From Cladopsammia gracilis (lineage: Eukaryota > Cnidaria > Anthozoa > Scleractinia > Dendrophylliidae), in NCBI GenBank assembly GCA_022457155.1, contig JAJGOT010000016.1, forward strand, positions 597,001 through 661,000: a stretch of 64,000 nucleotides of DNA, in the 5' to 3' direction. Of this stretch, positions 9,273 through 24,100 are shown one piece after another. A program made the position numbers and the translations under genes. Numbering within the stretch: position 1 is the first letter of the stretch; each line of letters opens with the position of its first letter. Under the pieces are notes generated by a model. That model did no database searches, was not told where the DNA came from, and saw only the letters and a program-made list of their open reading frames with translations.

Positions 9273-10038
9273 CGGTATTTCAGCCGGGACAGTATCCCTT
9301 TCAACCCCCTGACGTTCGTTGTTTAGTGAAATGGACCAATGAGCTGTTTGTTTTACGGGATCTATATCATGTCTTTTATATTCTGTGTATAGTAATTATA
9401 ATCTCTTTTTCATGTATATATGTTGCAACAAAGGACTCTGCATGCAATCCAAATATCTTATGAATACAATATCACTCAGATGACAGACATTCAAATAACT
9501 AAACGGCTCTAATCCTGAAGTATAGAATGTAGTCATTTAAACTATGAGACATTTATTTCTCTTGACGTAAAAACATCACGAAAACTATAAAGTGAGGACA
9601 AAAACTTTTTTGTAACAGCTTTTAGCTGTTTATTTATTTTTGTTTGTTTGTGTAATCCGTGGTAACGCCCATGGTCTTTAACACGCATCGATCTACAAAA
9701 ATGTGACCGCAAACTTCGTACAGATGGAAACTAAGAAATGATCTGATATGTTTCCTATATACTTTAGTGGTTGACCAACAAAAGAGTGTACAAACCATAT
9801 ATCTTTGTTTTAAGCAGTAGGCAAATAATTTAACAATTGGCCCAATTCTTGTTACCTTAATTTTAGGCACAGCTTTCATGACAGGGGTAAAGCGTGTTAT
9901 AGCCATGAAATGTTGCATGATGCTTTAGCTTAATTGCATTTAATTGCCATCGCTTAGCATCAGTGATCATAAAATATTTATAATTGAAACACACGTCCTT
10001 TTAGGGCCAGAGTCGTAAGGGCCTCTTCAAGGAGAAGG

Positions 10039-10132
10039 ATGTCTCCTCCAAAGAAAATGTGCACGCTGTCTGTAATATTTACAACCCTCTTGGCTTGTCT
10101 TGGTTTGGGGATTGTTCTGACAAATGGCGAAG
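10039..10132 (+). CDS. Exon 1: signal peptide
   Basis: ATG at 10039 opens [20 protein letters not shown] followed by [11 protein letters not shown] and ends GAAG|gtagtt-type donor (gttagt) in phase 1. The basic start, hydrophobic core of about 15 residues and following small or polar residues form a good signal peptide. A second in-frame ATG at codon 7 could also serve. An AT-rich TATA-like stretch (aaaatatttataa) lies about 65 bp upstream. Phase 1 fits the vWFA-1 exon at 13974. Confidence 0.75.
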
Positions 10133-13100
10133 GTTAGTTGATAGCAAAAAAAGGAGATAAAACCGTGTTGAGAAAACCCTTTAAATGAAATAGCTTTCTC
10201 AAATGTCTCTGTTACGGATAACATAATGGAACATGAAAAATAATAATTATAGTGGCAATGAAAATAACAAAACTGATGATAAGTTTGTCTTGCCAGAAGA
10301 CAATTTAACAGCAGGTGGCGATTTTATAAAGCTCTCTTCTCGACTTTTTTTTTTAATTTTAAAGTTAATACAAACTCTCCATAACACAAAAGCTTTCTAT
10401 TGACTCTATAGCATTAAAAGTCGACGTTTCAACGCCGGAATTTAAGCTGCTACTACAACTTGAAAAAAAAAAAATAGATTCATTAGAAAATTGGTCATCA
10501 GTTTATATCACTACTTTTAAAAATAATGTTCAGTCAACAAAAGTAATGTAGTAACGTGGATTTTGAAGGGTTACAAGGAAAATATAAGGCAACCAAACAA
10601 GAGTTACTAAATATCTTGTTATTTTTTTAGCGTAAATTCTTTTCGTCTGATTCAATATGCCATGTGGGTTAACGTTAAGATTTTTTGTTTATGCGAGCGA
10701 ACAGTTAAATGATCAATTTTTGCCAATCATTCAGAAAGGTATCCTGACTTCAATATTAAAAAAAGTTTGTAACCACCAAATTTTGCAGGTGCACCGTGCT
10801 CACCAAGACCTCATTTTAAAGAACCATACAAAGATATACCTCTTTCATAAAAAGCATAAAAGTAGACTACGTGCAGGTCTATCTACAGTATATATGTTTT
10901 TTCTTTCATGTTGTTACATGATTGCTTCTTCATCAATTTGGCTACAAAAGAATTTTGTCGATCATGACACCTGCAAATTCCTTAAACGCTTGTTTTAAAA
11001 AGAAAGTCTTTCAAGTCACACTGAATCAAATGATGCGTTTTGCAATGACCTTACGACCTCTATTATGCTTAACGACTTTTGTATTGCACTGTAGGTACTT
11101 CGTATATCGATACCCTTTATATTGGCTATGAAACACAATACTATTACTGTCTCGTTTTCACTATTATCTTCCCTTTGGTCGCAATAACTGTGTAAAATCC
11201 AGCAGCATCAATATTTAGTTGTAAATAAAGCGATATCATAGGCTAAAAAATTACCCGCATTTTACTGAGAAACATTTCTACAGGAGGACAAAATCACTGC
11301 CTCGGGATGCTCGCTACACCTTCTTTTTTAAAGTAAGAATGCTAGCCAAGGAATAAACTCATTGCCGCAGGGATGTTCTGAAGTCTGTGTTTGAATTCAA
11401 AACCGTGACGACAAAGTTCACATGTATTTCTATAGATTATGAACGAAATAATTCCAGATTGTTGACGGGAGAATGCGTTGTGTTATAGTCTATTAACAGC
11501 AAAACAACAAGTAAAATCTGGTTTGCTTGCCTAGAGAACAAATTGGACAATTCGTCTTTGTATACGTCAGTACGTTTAGTCTTGTATAACTACTATGCGC
11601 GCCATTAACTTTGCCAACAATGGGAACAAAGTAAATATATATCGTATTGTCAGCAATGTTTAGTACTGAATAATTGAAAATCCATTTTTTTTATAGCGAC
11701 GGCAGGACGTTGCATACTCTTCATAACGACATTTCTTAACGGAGTACCTTATGTAATATACCGTCAGGCAAGTTTCAACTTTCTATTCGTGCGGTTATAG
11801 CAAACTGGAATTACACTGTACCTATCGCGTGCACGCACTTAATTTGAGAAATAAATCTACGATATTGTAGTTGCGTGAGCGGTTTCAAAGCAATATAAAC
11901 TATTCAGTGGGGTCCTGTACGCCGAGTCCTCCATTATTCCACCGCAATTAAAAGCTAATCGCTACCAACAGAAGACACACGCAAAAGAGCCAAACATCCG
12001 GTATTCGGCATCATGGAAGGGATAACATTTCACGAAAATAAACAAACAATTTCCATTCCCAAGTTAAAACGTTTCATTTGTTAAAAGGTTTTTGTTCTTT
12101 TTTCTAAATATTCTTCTACGAAAGCATACCGCGCCTCTTAATGATCTGGGTCAATCACTAATTTCATGAAGAGTGCAACCTTTGTTATTTTTTGCCGAGT
12201 CACAATTTATTTATAACTCAATGCAACCAATAGCCTGAAACAGGTTTTACTTAATGACCCAAATTTTTTAAAAGAAAAAAATTACTCAATTTTTTTTTGG
12301 CCGTTTTCCATCACTGCCATGAAGAATCTAAATAAAAAAACTTATTCATCTGATTGTGTTTCTTCATCAGGTTTTGGTACATGCATAATGTACGTGTATG
12401 AGTGTTTCTGCTAAACGAAAAAAATTACAAAAAAGAAACTTTATGGAACAAGTAAAAATTGCGATGTTAAACGAAAACACAATTTCATACTGATGGAGGC
12501 TCATTATCTTTTTAAATCAACGTTAATTTCAAATCAATGTCAATCACTAAGAAGATAATATACATTGTACTAAAAAATAATCTATAATCTATAATGCTAA
12601 CTAAGAAGCTAGATACGGAGTTATTGTATAAATTAGTTGATATTAAGTTATTTTCCTTCTTTGAAAGCTTTTAGAGTGAAATTTGAGTGTATCTTGTTAT
12701 AATAAACACAGTATTCAATCTATCCGAAGACATAATTAACTCTTTCGCCTTTTTCCAAAACAATGTTGGATCGTGCATGTATTTAACTGGTTCTTCCACT
12801 TTGTTTGGCAATGCTCAATTAGGTCAGTTCAACAAACATTATGCTGCATCTTTGAAACTTATTAAAGGGTAATCACAATAAAGTCGAAGCTCACGAAAGC
12901 AGAAAAAGTGTCCGTATCTGGATCTTGCCGCTTACATGAATGATTCTCGTAAGTTCTCAAGGCGGTCGTAAGCACAGTCGTCCGCTTACAAGAGTGTCCG
13001 CTCAGAGCTTTGACCGTAGTCAAGCATTACGTATAAATCGTAAAACGACCCCCTTGCTTTCGGAGTTAGCAACCTTTTACTGTCGCTTCTACACGGGGAA

Positions 13101-16100
13101 CTGAGTTGTTACTTTCGGACTTAACAACCTTTTACTGCCGCTTCTATCCGCGGGAGTTGTTACTTTCAGACTTAGCAACCTTTTACTGTCGCTTCTATCC
13201 GGTAAAGTTGTTACTTTCGGACTTAGCAACCTTTTACTATCGCTTCTATCCGGGGGGGGGGGGGGTTGTTGCTTTCGGATTTAGCAATCTTTTACTGTCA
13301 CTTCTATCAGGGGGAATTGTTACCTTTGGCCTTTCACTGCCGTTTCTATCCGGGGGAGTTCTTACTTTCGGACTTAGCAGCTTTTTACTTCCACTTCGAT
13401 CCGGGGGAGTCGTTACTTTCGGACTTAGCAACCTTTTACTGTCGCTTCTATCCGGGGGAGTTGTTACTTTAAATTCGGACTTAGCAGTCTTTTACTATCG
13501 CTTCTATCCGGGGGAGTCGTTACTTTCGGGCTTAGCAGCCTTTTACTATCGCTTATCTTTTACTTTCAGGTGACAAAAAAGTGTACCATATACATGTATT
13601 GATTGATTCACCTTTGCAAAATCGAGTTATATGTGAAAACATTAGCATAATTTTTATTTAAAAAGATGAATAACAGGGATCTTCGAACAGATATGTCTGT
13701 CCATTGCAGTCTTAGCTACTCTATCTTCATAAAAGGCCTTTGAAGAGCGCTCCTAGATTGTATTGTGAGCCGTATTTGTGAATTGTTGGGAGCGCTCCTA
13801 CGATCTTTCCGCAGGTTTCCGCTCTTGTTTCGTACTGAGATTTATATTCCTTTGGAGTCGTTACTACCGGGGATCGCTACTTTCAGGAATTACTAACAAC
13901 CGTCAAATTATATCGCTACTTTTGGGGGATCGTTATTTTCGGGACTTTACGGTATTTCTCTGTTCCTTTTCAGTTGTCTGCTCCGATAAAATAAATGTCG
14001 GGTTTGCTTTGGATGGCTCAAATCAGATGGGAATGAATAACTTTGCTTCCGCAATACAACTTGTCGCCAACGTTTCTAACTACCTTTACGTGGACACCAA
14101 TAAGACGTGGATCTTTCTGGCGTATGGACAACAGAAAAAAGTCTTTAAAACTAAATCGGATCTTGGGTCTTTAACACCTGCAAACGAAGTATTCCCCGGT
14201 ACAACTGATGTTTACTTAGGAACAACTTTGCATGCGATCAAGGAAAAGTTTAATGACGACGGGTATTATAGAGGGGCAGTAAATGTGGTATTTCTAATCG
14301 CAAGTCACACATCTCGAGATGATATAGGAGTCCCCGCAGCTATATTGAAAACTTCTAACACGACTGCATTTGTACTTGGAGTTGGTACTAGCTACTCCCA
14401 GGGCCAGTTTAGAGAGATAGCATCTGACCCTGATGGTGAACACGTCATTGACTTGAGCTCCTGGAGTGCAGTGAATTCAGCCCTTGCAAAGACTGTTGCT
14501 CGAAAGATTTGTAGAGGTAAGTTGGAGAACATGGTTTCGCTGAATGTACTAACAATGTTAAGCCTTTCTAATCCTTCCAACGCTTAAAAACTTAATCATT
14601 GAAAGAAAGAGTGAAAAACAATAAAAAAATTCTAAGTAAACTTTTTGATCGCCATGTCGTAGTACATGTAGCTGAAGATGTGAATGTAAAGCACCTTACT
14701 GGTATAACAAGTATAAACTCGACAAGACAAAGCAAAAGTTTTGTATTTCCACTGCAAGGTCACCATCACAATAATAGAAATAACTTACTACTTAGTGATT
14801 ATATTCAAATTGGTCTTCGCTTTAGAGTGATTTTCCTCAGACCGTGAAATAGTTAGTACACTAATTAGGTTAGTAGATCTTATTTCCATTGTTTTCTTTT
14901 GTGTCTATTTGACTATTATACACTAACTACTAGAAACTGTTTGTTTCACGGTCTGAGGAAAATCACTCTAAACTCAACGTTCAGTCAAGTTTCATTTAGT
15001 GTTTTCTTACACAGACAAATAATAAGTTTGGATAAGTTACCTTCTTCACAAAGCAATGTTTTATATCGGCAGTTGTTTTATCTCTTACAGATGCATGGTT
15101 ATTTTGCTTCCCACGAGTTTTTTTTTTTTACTATAATAATATCATAATTATTTTTTTACAAAATAAGATATTACCCGGAGGGAGTGCTTCTATATATAAG
15201 CTTTAAGGTATGTGAGGCGCTACGGTCTGAAATAGGGTAAGGTTTGTGCACTCTGTTCTGGAATTGGGTATGGTTTTAGAAGAAGCTACTTTTGTTGATG
15301 TCATTCTTCTCCTGAGAAGTGCGGGCTCCAGTTGATTGAAGGTGATGTTACACGGGACGATTCGCAACGACGATTTTTGCTAAAAGTTGCGAGTTTTTGA
15401 AGCTGATTCAAAAGCTCGCAACGCAAAAATTTCGAAGAAAATCGTCCGCCCACCCATGTTACACGGCATCAACTTTTAGCGCAACATTGTTGCGCTAAAA
15501 ATCGACGTTGTGAATCGTCCCGTGTACGACATCACCCTAACATCAGGAATTTCAAGCCCCTCTCCTAGTGTATCAGAAGTAGGGTATGGATTAAAGGGTC
15601 TGCTCTGTAATAAGATAGATAAAATCACACCCCCGCCCACATTTTCCGGGCGTTTCCCCTCCTCCCTCCCGGCAAATATTACAGTTGGAAATGCCCTCTT
15701 TAAAACAGATCTTAATTTTTGGGCCTTTGTTTCTCTCACTCAGTTGTGGACAGATGTGTCAGCTCACCTTGTCATAACAATGGTACGTGCATCAACACGG
15801 GTAATGGTTACCGTTGCAAGTGTCCAGTGGAATTCTATGGCGAGCATTGCGAGATAAGTAAGAATTGCTGTTATTTGAAAAATTCTTCAAGCTATAAGTA
15901 CTCTGTATAGAATTGGAAACACTAGTACAAATGAAATGTACTTTTGTTTAGTTTGAATCTGGGAGTATCAGTAAAAGATCACTGTTCAAAACCTAGTAAC
16001 TTTGAAATATCATATTATTTTTAAGTGCTATAAGAACGACCAATTATCAAACAATTGCTCGATCAGTATCTTAACATCACACTGTAGTAGCCCATCAATT

Positions 16101-18143
16101 AAATAAGAGTTATACAACACCAGAGGACTCATTGTCAAGTTTCAGCGAGATGATCACATTTCAAACAAACCACTAACACATAAACAGAAAGACACACCAC
16201 TGAATTCAAGAAAATATATATTCCAAACAGGCAGATCAGTGGAATACCTCTCTTTGGGATGTTTTTATGATAATTCTCAAGCCCACGCTATCCATTCATT
16301 GGAAAGTGAAAATGCCACCTACCTCGACGGTTCGTTTCAGTCAAGAGAAAAGGCTGTCAAGAAATGTGCTTTGGAGGCTGCCAAAAATGGCTTCAGTGCA
16401 TTTGCCGTTCAAAATGGAGGGGCTTGTTTCTCCGACGCAAATGCTCAGAGCAATTACAGCATGTATGGTAATACGAACTGTCCTACAGGTGGGAAAGGTG
16501 GTCACCTTGTAAATGAGGTTTATCTCATTGGAGGTAAGTAAAACTTTGCCGACGTTCACGTGCGATAAAAATCGCAGTGAAATCGCAGCTAAACTCGAAC
16601 AAGTTTGAAGCAGCTGAGATTTGATTTTGTCGCGATTTGAACATTCCAAATTGCAGTGAATCGCCGGCTGTTGTCACACTCGCGATTTGAAATCTCAACG
16701 CGGATGCGATAAAAAAATCACAGCGAAAACCAACCTTTTGTGTACTTAAGTGCCTTTATATTACATTATAACTATGTTTCCTCGTTGTTTCCTGTCATAC
16801 ACACATAAAAAATAATATAAAACATTAGTTTGCGCAGATTGCCTGTTGATTTTGAACTCTATCTCTGATATTCATGAGTAATGGCGTCATTCTTTCAATT
16901 TTCAAGCCAAGTGTGGTAAAATGTTACGTGACAGCCTCATTCATGAGTCGAAGTCGACAATCAGAGGCTCTTCGTACAATGCATCTTGGGAAGTCCCGCC
17001 AGTGGATGGAGACTATTCTTGGTGTCCCAACGACAAAGATCCACATCCATACCTGGAAATTGAACTAGGTAAGGTTTGCGTTGATATATATGTTGTAAGT
17101 ACACTCTTTTAACCGTGCCACGTGTACCATTAAAACCATACAACTAGGGTAGGACAAGGGTTAAACTTGTAGACATTCCTTGGAGTTAAGGGCGATTCCA
17201 TGAAGGTTCAGATCTTCTCAAGCATGTTAAGGCATGGCTCGTCTCTTGGTGTAGACCCCCCGCGAAGTAAATTCTTTTTTCCTTTAGAAGTAATGTATTT
17301 TAGCCCCAAGAGTCACCAAAAGTATACAACAAACTGGTCTTAGCGTCCTTAAATAACTTAACGTTTGATTATTGTGGTCACGTGTCTGATGACGTCATAA
17401 TTTGGACAAAAAGGAAACTTCAAATGGGGTAAGGATGGTTAACTTAAGCCAAGAGAAAATCATAAGCAATTGTTTGCCTCAATGCATAAATACTATCCCT
17501 GCCCGGAATGGACAATTTTTGCATTTTATTAACAAGATATTAAGAGACAAAATATGTCACGTGACCTGTTTTATGAAATAACCGTTAAACTGTAAATCAT
17601 AGTCAACCATTCCGGCCAGATTCATATAGGGGAGAAGCATAAAAATACACTAACCGTTCAATTTATATCCATTATATGCCATCTCGGCACCCCATTTTAA
17701 ATTTTCTTTTTGTGTAGGAAAACAATCATAACAGGTCACGTGATGCAAATATGCGACATTTAAAGTGAACAATAGTTCAAGGTTAACAAGTTTTATCCTG
17801 CTGCTAAGTTTGAGCCTGTTCAGGTGAATCACTTTAAAGTTATGATCGTTTTCAGGTTTTATGCAAATTAGGCTCTGAGCCATGCCTTAACATGCTTGAG
17901 TTAGATCTACCTGATCATGAAAGAAGCGTAGCACAGGCAAAATCTACCGAATAATTAGGGGGATGTTCACATTAGATGACTTTATCTGTTTTGTAAAACC
18001 ATACAACATACCACTCGGTATATGTTCGAATCCTACCTTAAAAGACAAACTTAAGGTTTTTTCTATCTAACCTAACACGTACACCATAATAAACCTTATT
18101 CAATTTTCATTTCTTATTTTTTTCTCCTTCTGCTTCTTCTTCT

Positions 18144-18178
<35 letters not shown>

Positions 18179-21100
18179 TTCTTACTCTATCTTTTCTTCA
18201 ACTTCTTCTCATCATTACTTTTAACCAATGCTGCTATCTTTTAACAGGGAGAGGGATTTACCTCACTAAAATGTCCGTGCAAGGAAAAAAAGATGCTGTA
18301 TCTTCTGCGGACCGTATTTGCGTCAATCATACTTTAGATGGACAGATTTCTCGTGGCAAATCATCATGTTCGGTAAGCCGAAGCCTGAAGGGCGATTGGT
18401 TGCATGCATAGTGTGTGGCACAATAGCTACTCTGTGACAATGTGCGAAAGACCCTTTATTATAACGAAAGAAATTATTCCATAGAAGCGGTATTCACAAT
18501 AGCTACTCTGTTACAATGTGCTACTCTGTGACAATGTGCGATAGACCCTTTATTATAACGAAAGAAATTATTCCATAGACGCGGTATTCTGAAGAAGACT
18601 GACAAAAATAACCAAATTTAATATTTAGTCTAATATTTTTGCTCTAATAGCTGGCTTTCCCTTGAGTATATCCTTACTTACATGTCCATCTTTATTCTGT
18701 TCGCGATTTTGATCCATTCAATATCTAACGATATACATTAAAATAGAAATAAAAATAAAAATTTAAGGGGAAGTCACAAAACATATCTCCTCGGTTTGAC
18801 CGAAACCGAGTAGATGTGTTTAACGTTGTGACTTCCCCCTACATTTTAATTTGTTTTCTATTTTAGTGTTTAACGTTAGATATCAAAATCGCGAACATTC
18901 CATTAAACAATAAAAATCTAGCACAATGTTAACATTATACATAATAATATTAATTTTACCTGTTATAAATGAAGTGTTACTGAAAATTTAATCTCGTACA
19001 ACACTGATAATGCACTATTTCCATTTAGCTTTTCGAGGAACACTTCTCTGGCAAGGGTGGAAACTATATCTTCCCTTACAGAATGTCGCCACCTGTACTT
19101 GCTCAATCTATTCGTTTGGCACCCTCTGCTAACAAAAAAGGCGGTCGCTGCTTAAGAACAGAAGTCGAGGGTTGTATGACAACCGTGCCAGATGGAGAGG
19201 AAGTTACAAACGGTAAGAAAAAACATTTTACAGTATGGTATGTCTTCGACTTGTTCCGAAAACCACAGACAAACCTGTAAACCTACATGAATTGAATAAT
19301 CAATACATAATTGATTACAATACGAGTGGCGTTAAGACCTGCCCAAAACGAACGTTGTGGAATGCAACTTTGTTTAATGATATTGAGTGATATTGAAAAC
19401 GGTCGGCTGCGCGTGCGTAGATTCGACAATGGTAAAAACATACCGGCCAAAGGAATTTACCGAAGAAGTTATTTTGAGTAATGTTGAATGAAAAGCTTTA
19501 TCGAAATCGTACTTCATTCAACACGATTCCACATTATTTAACACTGCAGGCAAGCATTTTTTTGGTTGGCGAGTGCCGTATTTGTTTAGTGTTTGGCCAT
19601 AATGTTGACTCCCACACCGTTAGCCAGGTCTTTTGGCACTTCCCAGTTCGCGGTTTAACTCAGCGCTCGTTCGCCTCCCCAAATACACCTGCTTTGCAGG
19701 CAAAACGAACTCTGAACTCAGAGAAGCGAAATTTAGCAGACAAATTTATAGCGTACAAGTGCTTGAACTGATGAAAAAATAGTACTAGTTGAGTCCAAAA
19801 ACCCATTTAACAAATAATACATTCTTTCAGGATGCTACAAGACGCGAAGAAACAAATGTTGCGTTTTCCCATTCTGGTATCAAGGTCGACAGATTTATTC
19901 ATGCATCAAAGATAGCCATAACCAACCATGGTGTGCAACAACCGATGATTATGATAGGGACCAGCTATGGGATAATTGTCAAGGTACTCCTTTTCCCTAA
20001 ACATTGAAGTAGCATTTTAATCGCAAAGTTAACCGAGTGTTTGTCATAAATGTTTTTAGATAGAAAAGCATGTAGAGAAATGCTTAAAAGAGCACTCATC
20101 ATCTTAAGTACATTTCTTTAAGATTCTACAAAGCAAAACTCAACTCAAAAGGTTAGACTTTTTCGCCAATCATAGTTTTAAGTGGGATGAAATGAAAACC
20201 ATTACGATAATTCTAACAAATGCTTGGATACTTGGAGAGGTGTTTAATAGGAAGATTTACTAAACAATAAATTTTAAAGTCTCGAGAAAATAACAAACTG
20301 ATTTAACTGTGGTAAATTTGTTCTATTATTCGCAGGAATTACAAGTCCTTGTGATACAGCTCCTTGTCTAAATGGGGGTACCTGCACTGGAGACGTGCAA
20401 AACTGGAAATATCATTGTACTTGCAACGAGAACTTATCAAATGAAAACTGCCAGGATGGTAGGTATTGTAATGGTTATTAATTGAACATCATAACTAGTT
20501 AAGGATTAGGTGATTTGCTATGGATTTATTACTTTTTAAAGTGAAAAACGAAAGTATAGCCATGTTAAATTTAAGAACGCGTGCGCGTGTTTTCAAAGGC
20601 GCTGATACTTTAGGACCTTAAAACTGAAGCCAAAGCTTGCATAAGTAAACATGACGTTGACTTGAACGGTCAGGCACAGAAAAAAACTATGTATTATCTC
20701 TTTTTTTCTACCTGACTAATAAAACATATTATGTTTTTTCCTTACGTATCCAAATGACAAAATTGTTCATTAATACAGTTTCACAATTTAACTCTTGTAA
20801 AACTATTTTAAATTAACGTAATTTGTGTAATAATTTAATCTCACTTTCTCTCTTTTTTTAGATTATGACGAGTGTTTTAACAGCCCATGTCAAAACGGTG
20901 GAACATGCGTTAATACGTTTGGCGGCTACAGATGCGAATGTAACCATGGATACAGTGGGAGAAACTGTCATTTAGGTTAGAGAATCTAAAGCTATCCTTT
21001 AGGAATGTCTAATCTTATAGCATTTTGAATCCTTATATCTTATATGGGCCACTCCTAAAAGATATCAGAGTATTTCTAGAAGTGTCCATTTTCGATTCAA

Positions 21101-24100
21101 CTGAACACTCTTAGTGGTAGCAAGCTACGAATCACGACGATCATCTAACGTCACTTTTGAATGGACAAAACGGCAAGAAACTTGTTAGTGTTGAAAATTA
21201 CACCCATGCCTAAAAATAGGTTATGGTATTGCTTTTCTTTCAAAGCTTTCAACAGGTAACCCTGTCGCTGATAGAACGGTCTTCAATTGAGTATCGAAAG
21301 TAATTTAGTGATTGCTTTGGTGTTGCATTGCTATTCTTGCTTTGTGATTGGCTAAAAAATCTCACGCCACTTTCTCAACCAATTAAAAATAAAACCAAAA
21401 CCAATCGAGACTTGCTTGCACGCGTTTTCCCGCGGTTGGCGCGGGATACATGAATTTGCTACGAGTTCTGATTGGTTTATCGGAGTGTCTGTGTCTGTTG
21501 TGATTGGTCAGAGTAATTACTTTGGTTTTGGTTTTACTATTCTCAATGAAAACCGCTCTATATGGGGTAACCCATCATGACAGTAATGTATTTGCTTTAT
21601 CACACCACTGTAGATTGTGGTAACAACAAGGTGGAACTAGGATTCGTGATTGATGGTTCTAGAAGTGTCCAGTACTACGGAAGAGAAAACTTCCACATGA
21701 TCAAAGATTTTATCAAGAACCTCACTCGCCTATTCAATGTCTCAAGTGAAGAAACCCGAGTTGGAGCTATCGTGTACTCAACAAATTCAACTCTGGCGTT
21801 CAAACTAGACCAGTACACCAGCAATAACGAAGTGGAAGCGGCAGTTGATAGCATTACTTACCCTGGCGGTGGTACTAACACAGGAAAAGCACTCAACGAG
21901 GCCGTCGTTAGCCTTTTTAATAATGGTGTAGTTAGAAAGAACGTCCGCAAGGTTTTGGTTGTAATCACGGATGGAGTGTCAATGGATGACGTAATTCAAC
22001 CTGCGACTCTTTTGAAAAGTAATGGTGTGCTCGTGTTAGTCATTGGGATCGGCGTGGATTATGATCAATCCCAGCTAACTATGATAGCCAATGGAAAACA
22101 GGACTACGTATCCAAAGCTGAATTCACTTCACTTGGGTTGGTTACCAATCGCATCAGAGGTGCCATATGCAAAGGTAACAACAATTTGGTAATGAAAATA
22201 GTTTCAAAACAAAAAATAAAATATAAAATGTAAGAAATCATCAAAAAATTTATTTTCTAAAATATTGATAAACAAACTGTACCAGAGAAAAGAACTTCTC
22301 AGTAGTTTCCATTTGAATGGTCGCACGTACATGTAATTAGGCCGAGTTAGTTGCAGACAAACAAGTGAAATTCCGCCAGAATTGTAAACCGCTTTTGTCC
22401 GTCTTAGAGAAGGGTCCACCTTACAGGGTTATCCTCCTTGTAAGAGTTAACTACATAATTATGAACTGTTTGTACTAACCTGGTTTAAACTAACGTATCG
22501 TATCATTTTCGTTGTATTTACATTTTTGTAGAGGTAGATCGTGGTTGTTCCGATAATCCTTGTCGCTTCAACGGTGTATGCCATAATGGAGGATTAAACT
22601 GCACTTGCGCAGCAGGCTTTCGGGGAGATAAATGTTCAGAAGGTTTGTGTTTTAGAAAATCAAATGTCAATACACAGTTTGTATAACTATTAGACATCTA
22701 AATATGAAAGGAAAACTAAAAGATGAAAAACAAACAATAACAAACAGTTGAAACAAGAACACCGCCAGTAGGAATGGTGAATCAGGCAGAGATCATAAAC
22801 CTTGATCGCTCCACTTTGCTTTCGTCGTAATTCTCTGATATGTCTGCAATTAGCCTTGGGTGAAAATATGATTTAATAACATATTGTTTTACTGTTTGTT
22901 TGCACATTTCGTTAAGAATGCATGATCCTGATACACATAAGCAGTGAGGCACCACCGAACAAAATTTTTGTTACATCTTTTAATCTATATATTGGGGGAA
23001 GTTTTTAATTAGGAAAGGCCTGAAATTTATTTGCATTTTTCTAAAACATTCAGATGTTAAGGAATGCACAGAATCATCTGTGAGTTGCGGATCAGGAAGA
23101 AGTTGTACAGAGGCGTTTGGCGGTCATGAGTGCACATGTGCTGATACTACCAAATATGGTGAAAACTGCGACAAAGGTGGGTAACGTTAATTTAGTTCTG
23201 CCTGCTTTGGCATCCACATTAACGTTTTTGTCTTGATTATAACACTGCGTCGGTTAGACAGCGCAAACATTTATAGGTATAAGTTAAACATTATTGTCCT
23301 GAGAACAATTTCGTGATAAATGAAGAAGGATGGTAAATGTTAAAGAGAACCTACATTGTCAGAACAAATTGACGTTAAATTGTTGGACATAAAGTCGGAA
23401 TTTAATATTTTTAAAAGAACAGGTGTACAAATAAAATGGATATAAATATCGCCTATTTTCGCTTTTAAATTTCCCGCGTGGCTCCATTTTGAATATTTAT
23501 GACGTGTTGCGGTTGCCGCTATTGTTAAGAATCGAAGTTCTTTTGCATGCAACAATTAGACAACCGTAACACTTCATAAATATTCAAAATGACGGCGCGC
23601 AGGAAATTTAAAAGCGAAAATAGACGACATTCATTTCCATTTTTTTTTTGTACATTAAAATTATATTTGCACCTTTTTTTAAAAATTAATTTAGACTTTA
23701 TTTCCAACAATTTAACGTCAATCTGTTATAACAATGGAGGTTCCCTTTAAGCTCGGTAAAGAAATAATAAAAAAAAATTGCCACGAGCGTGGGACAAAGA
23801 ACAATCTGAGTTCCCGGCAGGGCTCAAACCTATGTCTTTCCGCTATGACCTTCTAACGTGCAACAACTTCTTTTCTTCTTTACAACAGATTGCACTAAGA
23901 ATTCCACGATTTTATTTCTGCTGGACAAGTCAAGAAATGTCGGAAAGGATAACATCAAACATCAAGTTGAGTTTATCATATCGGTGGCTTCAACCCTCAG
24001 TTACCGGAACATCGGTGTTATGTCGTATGCTTCCAACGCCCATTTTGTCATACAGCCAAGGCAGGCATCGCAATTCTCTGAGTTTGTAGACACTTTACGT

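Larger units (their letters stand above)
5971..10038. other. Divergent intergenic region
   Basis: About 4.1 kb separates the two signal-peptide exons that face away from each other. It contains foldback and MITE-like elements (6232-6628, 7229-7335, 8361-8530, 8823-9187, 9192-9272), an A-rich retroelement-like tail near 7500-7665 and one orphan minus-strand exon (7855-7983). Promoters of both genes are expected here, but no element can be assigned with confidence. Confidence 0.6.

Noticed and set aside
9218..9463. 81-codon plus-strand frame with a hydrophobic stretch
   Set aside because: It begins inside a repeat copy, has no splice or promoter support and no family resemblance.
10657..11131. 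Overlapping plus-strand frames in intron 1
   Set aside because: AT-rich, without domain similarity. A possible acceptor near 10788 leads to an early stop, so it is not a credible exon.
11284..11333. Short segment between ctacag and gtaaga in intron 1
   Set aside because: It looks like an exon with good borders, but its length (49-50 bp) breaks the 1-1 phase rule of the gene, and it encodes no recognisable module.
13106..13573. 155-codon open frame with a 17-residue repeating pattern
   Set aside because: It follows from the 51-bp minisatellite (51 is divisible by three); several frames are open, there are no splice signals, and no protein family fits.
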